A DNA stretch of 64,000 nucleotides from positions 1 through 64,000 of the forward strand of contig JAQZBP010000009.1 in the NCBI GenBank assembly GCA_029237815.1, written 5' to 3'. This DNA is from Moraxellaceae bacterium (lineage in GTDB: Bacteria > Pseudomonadota > Gammaproteobacteria > Pseudomonadales > Moraxellaceae). Shown here piece by piece: positions 59,996 through 64,000 of this stretch; position 1 is the stretch's first letter, and the number at the start of each line of letters is the position of its first letter. The position numbers and the translations under genes were made by a program. The notes under the pieces are model-generated. The model was not told where the DNA came from and searched no databases. It was given only the letters and a program-made list of their open reading frames with translations.

Positions 59996-60994
59996 ATGAA
60001 TGTGATGACCGCGGAACTTGCGCGCTATCTGGTCTACCTGTTTGCCTTCGTCGGCCTGCTGGCCCTGGCCGATGCGCTCTCCAGCCTGTGGGCGACGCTG
60101 AACCTGCAGCGCAAGGTCACGGTGGCGCGGCGCCTGCGCACCCTGGTGCCGGCCGACACGCCGCCGGAAGCGGCGCTCAACCTGCTGCGCGAGGTGCGGC
60201 TGGCGGAGTCGCCCCTGCTGCAGCGCCTGCTGCTGCGCCTGCCGCTGGCGCGGCGCGCCCACGAGCGCCTGGAGCAGGCCGGCGTCGCCATGAGCGTGGC
60301 GCAGTATCTGACCGTGCAGCTCGTGCTGGCGTCCGTGCTCGCGGCGTTGCTGCTGCGCTTCACGCCGGCGCCGCTGTTCGTGGCACTGCCGCTGGCGCTG
60401 CTGCTGGGCCTGACGCTGCCACGCCTGCACGTGCAGCAAAAAAAGGCGGCGCGCCTGCGCCGCTTCACCGAGCTGCTGCCCGACACCATGGACTACCTGG
60501 CGCGCAGCATGCGCGCGGGCAATCCCTTCACCGCCGCGCTGCGCAGTGCCGCCGACGAGATGCCGGCACCCATTGCCGGCGAGCTGCGCACCTGCTTCGA
60601 CGAGATGAACTTCGGGATCGACCTGGAGCAGGCGCTGCGCCGGCTCGGCGAGCGCACCGGCAGCGAGGAGCTGCGCTACTTCATCACCGCGGTGCTGATC
60701 CAGCGCACCACCGGCGGCAACCTCGCCGAGGTGCTCACCCGCATCGCCACCGTGATGCGCTCGCGCGCCGCCATGCGCCGCGAGATCCAGGCCATCTCCG
60801 CCGAGATGCATTACTCGGCGCGCGTGCTGATCGCGCTGCCTTTCGTCATGGCCGGCACGCTGATGGTGCTGAACCCGGACTACCTGCGCGTGCTCATCGA
60901 GCACCGCATCGGCATCGCCATGATCGTCGCGCAGCTCCTGCTGATGGCGCTCGGCGCCTGGGTGATCCGCCAGATGATCAATTTCCGCGTCTAG
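59996..60994 (+). CDS. tadB: Tad inner-membrane platform protein TadB
   Basis: 332 residues. A T2SSF/GspF-type membrane platform: hydrophobic segments at the N-terminus, a cytosolic helical domain (LLPDTMDYLARSMRAGNPFT, FGIDLEQALRRLGERTGS, IQRTTGGNLAEVLTRIATVM) and two C-terminal membrane helices. ATG at 59996, nine bases after the tadA stop. Confidence 0.95.
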   Translation: MNVMTAELARYLVYLFAFVGLLALADALSSLWATLNLQRKVTVARRLRTLVPADTPPEAALNLLREVRLAESPLLQRLLLRLPLARRAHERLEQAGVAMSVAQYLTVQLVLASVLAALLLRFTPAPLFVALPLALLLGLTLPRLHVQQKKAARLRRFTELLPDTMDYLARSMRAGNPFTAALRSAADEMPAPIAGELRTCFDEMNFGIDLEQALRRLGERTGSEELRYFITAVLIQRTTGGNLAEVLTRIATVMRSRAAMRREIQAISAEMHYSARVLIALPFVMAGTLMVLNPDYLRVLIEHRIGIAMIVAQLLLMALGAWVIRQMINFRV

Positions 60995-61010
60995 CGCAAG
61001 GAGGCTTTCG

Positions 61011-61973
61011 ATGAACCCGCTGTCCGCCCCCGCCACCCTGCACCACGTGCTGCTCGCGCTGGTGTTCGTGGCCACGCTGCTGCTGGTGCTGGCCGCCGGC
61101 GCCTGGCTGCTGGATTTCCTGAGCCCGCGGCGGCGCCGCCTGGCTGCCATTGCCGCGTCCGCCAACGTGGCCGCTGATGGCGATGCGGGCGAAAGCAGCT
61201 TCACCGTGCGCGTGGCGGAGCCACTGGCGCAACTGCTGTTGCCCGTGGAGGACTGGCAGCACTCGCAGCTGCGCCGCCGCCTGGTGCAGGCCGGCCTGCG
61301 CGAGCCGCAGGCGCTCAGCCTCTATCTCGCCGCCAAGCTCATGCTGGGTCTCGGCCTGCCGCTGCTGGCCGGCGCGCTGCTGCTCGCGACCGGCTGGCTG
61401 GCGGCGCAGCCGCTGCCCAGCCTCGCCGCGGTCGCCGTGGTTGCCGCGGCGGGATTTTTCGCGCCCAACCTCTACCTGCTGCACCGCGCCGAGCTGCGCC
61501 AGCAGCACATCGCCGAGAGCTTTCCCGACGGGCTGGACCTGCTCGTGGTCTGCGTGGAGGCCGGGCTCGGCCTGGACGCCGCCATCCAGCGCGTCGGCCG
61601 CGAACTGGAGCATTCGCACCCGGTGCTGGCGGAAGAGTTCGGGCTGCTCAGCCTGGAGCTGCGCGCCGGACGTGCGCGCGACGCCGCGCTCACCGGACTC
61701 GCCGAGCGCAGCGGCGTGGACGACATCCGCGCCTTCGTCAGCATCCTCGTGCAGACGCAGCACTTCGGCACCAGCATCGCCCACGCGCTGCGCGAGCAGG
61801 CCAACGACCTGCGCCTGGTGCGCATGCAGCGCGCCCGCGAGAAGGCCGGCAAGCTGCCGGTGAAACTCATCTTTCCCATCATGGCCTTCATTTTTCCGGC
61901 GATGTTCCTGGTGCTGCTGGGGCCCGCCGTGATCCGCATCTTCGTCGCCATCATCAGCCGGGGCAGCCACTGA
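61011..61973 (+). CDS. tadC: Tad inner-membrane platform protein TadC
   Basis: 320 residues, the second T2SSF-type platform. Motifs: FPDGLDLLVVCVEAGLGLDA, LAEEFGLLSLELRAGRARD and VSILVQTQHFGTSIAHALRE, with membrane segments at the ends. It partners TadB around the TadA motor. AAGGAGG precedes the ATG. Confidence 0.95.
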   Translation: MNPLSAPATLHHVLLALVFVATLLLVLAAGAWLLDFLSPRRRRLAAIAASANVAADGDAGESSFTVRVAEPLAQLLLPVEDWQHSQLRRRLVQAGLREPQALSLYLAAKLMLGLGLPLLAGALLLATGWLAAQPLPSLAAVAVVAAAGFFAPNLYLLHRAELRQQHIAESFPDGLDLLVVCVEAGLGLDAAIQRVGRELEHSHPVLAEEFGLLSLELRAGRARDAALTGLAERSGVDDIRAFVSILVQTQHFGTSIAHALREQANDLRLVRMQRAREKAGKLPVKLIFPIMAFIFPAMFLVLLGPAVIRIFVAIISRGSH

Positions 61974-61975
61974 CC

Positions 61976-62848
61976 ATGACCACACTCACGCGCGTTTTTC
62001 CGCTGCTGGCGCTGCTCGCCCTCGGGGGCTGCGCCCACTCGCCGGTCGCGACGCCGGCGGACACCGCCACCGCGCCGGCGCTCACGCCCTCTGAAAGCGC
62101 GGCGCAGGCGCTCGCCCGCCGCGACTTCCGCGAGGCGCTGCGGCAGTACCACGAGCTGCGCAAGAATTTTCCCGAGAGCCACGACGCCGGCATCGGGCTT
62201 GGCGAAGCCTGGCTTGGCCTCGGCGAGGCGCGCCCCGCGCTCGCCGTGTTCAGCGAAGTGCTGGCGCAACACCCGCTCGATGCCGACGCGATGGAAGGCC
62301 TCGGCATTGCCCACCTCGGCCTGCAGGACATCAGCGCTGCGGAAACGCAGCTCGCGCGCGTGCTGCTGCAGCGCCCGAAAAGCTGGCGCGCGCTCAACGG
62401 CCTGGGCCTCGTCGCCGACATGCGCGCCAACTATCCGGCGGCGCGCGACTGGTACGAGCAGGCGCTGGCCGTGCAGCCCCAGGAGGCGTCCATCCTGAAC
62501 AACTACGGCTATTCGCGGCTGATGTCCGGCGACTACGCCGGCGCGGAAGCGCTGCTGGTGCAGGCGGTGCGCCTGAGCCCCGGCAATGCGCGCCTGCGCA
62601 ACAACCTGCTGCAGGCCGTGGCCTGGCAGGGCGATTACCGGCGCGCGCTCGGCCTGCGCGGCGAGGTGTCGCGGCACGAGGCGCTCAACAATGTCGGCTA
62701 TGTGGCGTGGCTGCGCGGCGACCTGCGCGAGGCGCGGCGCTTTTTCCAGCAGGCGATCGATGCGAGCCCGGCCTGGTATCACGCGGCGGCTGCCAATCTG
62801 GAGCGGCTGGAGCAGGAGATGGCCGGCACCGCCCTGTCAGGAGGCTGA
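61976..62848 (+). CDS. tadD: TPR lipoprotein TadD
   Basis: 290 residues. Lipobox LLALGGCAHS, then TPR repeats about every 34 residues (GIGLGEAWLGLGEARPALAV, DAMEGLGIAHLGLQDISAAE, LNNYGYSRLMSGDYAGAEAL). It is probably an outer-membrane lipoprotein that helps the secretin assemble. It starts two bases after the tadC stop and is the last gene of the Tad operon. Confidence 0.92.
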   Translation: MTTLTRVFPLLALLALGGCAHSPVATPADTATAPALTPSESAAQALARRDFREALRQYHELRKNFPESHDAGIGLGEAWLGLGEARPALAVFSEVLAQHPLDADAMEGLGIAHLGLQDISAAETQLARVLLQRPKSWRALNGLGLVADMRANYPAARDWYEQALAVQPQEASILNNYGYSRLMSGDYAGAEALLVQAVRLSPGNARLRNNLLQAVAWQGDYRRALGLRGEVSRHEALNNVGYVAWLRGDLREARRFFQQAIDASPAWYHAAAANLERLEQEMAGTALSGG

Positions 62849-62892
62849 GTGCCGGCGGGTGTTGCGGGCGCTGTGCAGTGCCGCGCTGCGGC

Positions 62893-63861
62893 TCAGCCCG
62901 CCGGACAGGCCACGGCGGCGGTGACGCCGACCGTGGCGCGCGGCAGCGTGCGCGGCACTTCCCGGCGTTCGCCCAGCGGCACCTGGCGCGTGCCGGTGGG
63001 CAGGCGGCCGCGCGTGCGGATCTCGACGCGGCGGTCGGGCTTCAGGCAACTGATCAGCTCGCACTTCACCAGGCGGTCCGGGCACTGGTCCGGCGCCGTC
63101 ACCGGCTTGCTGGCGCCCATGCCGGCGGTTTCGATGCTGGCCGCGGCAATGCCTTGCGCCACCAGCGCCGCCTTCACCGCGAGCGCACGGCGGCGCGACA
63201 GCGCCAGGTTGGCGGCGGCCGCGCCGACGCGGTCGGTATGGCCGATCACGGTGATCTTCAGGTCCTGCGCGCGCCGCGCCTTGAGGATGCCGGCAACCTC
63301 GACCACGGCGTTGCGGCCTTCCTGCGTGAGCTGGTCGTCGCCGAAATAAAACGAGGCGTCGGAGTTCAGCACCAGCGGCTCGAACACGACCTCGTCGCGG
63401 TAACGCGGCGTGCGCGCGGCATCCGGTGCCACCGCGGCGCTGTCGCTGCCCAGGCTGGCCGCCAGGGCCGCCGCCGCGGCAGCGCGCTCCGTACTCACCG
63501 GCAGGGCGGCCGGCGCATCGCCTGACGGCGCATCGACCGGAGCGGACTCGTCCGCCGCCTCATCAGTCGCGGCGACCGACTCTTCGGGCGCGGCCTCCGG
63601 CGCCTCCTCTTCCTCCGCTGCCTTTTCCGCTTCCGCCGCGACGGCTTCTTCCAGCGCGCGCACGACCTCCGGATCACACTCGGGAATCGCCAGCAGCGGA
63701 CGCCATTCCGCGGTGCGCCAGCAGCGCCCTTCGGCGTCCTGCAGGAGCTGGCCCCTGGGCGTGGTGAGATAACCGGGCACGCGGCTCGCCACCGGCGTCA
63801 GGCCACAGGCCGCCAGCACGGCGGCGAGGCCGCCCATCAGGATCAATCGCTGCAGCTTCAT
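62893..63861 (-). CDS. OmpA-family lipoprotein with acidic linker
   Basis: 322 residues. Lipobox LAAVLAACGL, a short domain with one Cys pair (EGRCWRTAEWRP), then a very acidic and Ala-rich linker (EEAVAAEAEKAAEEEEAPEA), and a C-terminal OmpA domain: FYFGDDQLTQEG, IKVIGHTDRVG-like ITVIGHTDRVG and SRRRALAVKAAL. The OmpA domain should bind peptidoglycan noncovalently. The reading direction is opposite to the Tad operon, on which it converges. Start at 63861 with AGGTGG before it. Confidence 0.85.
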   Translation of the reverse strand: MKLQRLILMGGLAAVLAACGLTPVASRVPGYLTTPRGQLLQDAEGRCWRTAEWRPLLAIPECDPEVVRALEEAVAAEAEKAAEEEEAPEAAPEESVAATDEAADESAPVDAPSGDAPAALPVSTERAAAAAALAASLGSDSAAVAPDAARTPRYRDEVVFEPLVLNSDASFYFGDDQLTQEGRNAVVEVAGILKARRAQDLKITVIGHTDRVGAAAANLALSRRRALAVKAALVAQGIAAASIETAGMGASKPVTAPDQCPDRLVKCELISCLKPDRRVEIRTRGRLPTGTRQVPLGERREVPRTLPRATVGVTAAVACPAG

Positions 63862-63863
63862 GC

Positions 63864-64000
63864 CTACCACCTGTACTGCATGCTGAGCACGCCGTTGTGT
63901 TCGTCGCTGCTGCCGCTGACGCGGCCCTCGTAACCGCCCCACAGCGCCAGCTGCGTGGTGAGGTAGACCTCGGCGCCAACGGAGAGCGCCAGCGCGGCGC
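63864..64000 (-). CDS. Outer-membrane beta-barrel protein, C-terminus only
   Basis: Only the last ~45 codons are in the window. They give alternating polar/hydrophobic strands (ALALSVGAEVYLTTQLALWG, then SSDEHNGVLSMQYRW) ending with a terminal aromatic residue, as in outer-membrane barrels such as autotransporters. The stop lies 3 bp before the OmpA-like start, so the two genes are one operon. The nature of the passenger is unknown. Confidence 0.7.
   Translation of the reverse strand, partial: AALALSVGAEVYLTTQLALWGGYEGRVSGSSDEHNGVLSMQYRW

Overview
The window is GC-rich chromosomal DNA from a Gram-negative bacterium. The run glyA-nrdR-ribD-ribE-ribBA-ribH-nusB-thiL-pgpA, the presence of dxs, the Csu-type and Tad pili and the integron-type attC sites suggest a gammaproteobacterium, perhaps near Xanthomonadales/Nevskiales. 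That placement is inference. No rRNA, tRNA or CRISPR array was recognised.

Layout. 1-1.4 kb: the 3' part of dxs and its terminator. 1.8-6.4 kb: one very large RTX calcium-binding protein, bounded by a bidirectional terminator. 6.4-16.3 kb, all on the minus strand: ribA, a retropepsin-like protease, pgpA, thiL, nusB, ribH, a RibB protein with a degenerate GTP cyclohydrolase II half, riboflavin synthase, ribD, nrdR, glyA and a DMP19-like protein. Together these cover riboflavin synthesis, thiamine diphosphate formation, phosphatidylglycerol maturation and ribonucleotide reductase control. 16.5-22.2 kb: a secreted LamG-like protein, then a receiver-EAL c-di-GMP phosphodiesterase and a hybrid PAS histidine kinase that probably form one signalling unit.

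22.2-29.6 kb is a surface-adhesion island. It holds a 13-copy pentanucleotide repeat, small secreted or broken genes, a compact Csu-type chaperone-usher operon (pilin, chaperone, usher, second SCPU pilin) and a one-off protein with a T2SS/PilB-N-like domain. The usher carries an AMIN domain (peptidoglycan/OM-associated, as in AmiC and PilQ) ahead of the usual usher N-terminus, which is the most unusual architecture in the window. 30-37.7 kb: mostly unremarkable small genes (hydrolase, DUF1330, small membrane proteins, TfoX-C, HNH nuclease, lipoproteins, NYN/PIN protein, FAD monooxygenase, TPR protein).

38.2-44.4 kb is best read as an integron gene-cassette array without an integrase (a CALIN). 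It contains about nine short same-strand cassettes of visibly different base composition, most followed by an attC-like site whose outer core box often contains the stop codon of the preceding gene. The largest cassette gene encodes a 486-residue protein with a C-terminal PD-(D/E)xK-type nuclease signature, a candidate phage-defence gene. 44.5-50.5 kb returns to GC-rich host genes (MEST-like hydrolase, VOC protein, CSD-DUF1294 fusion, GlxA-type regulator, lipoproteins). 51.4-62.8 kb is a complete Tad/Flp type IVc pilus locus from flp to tadD. It is followed on the opposite strand by an OmpA-like lipoprotein and the C-terminal strands of an outer-membrane barrel that runs off the window.
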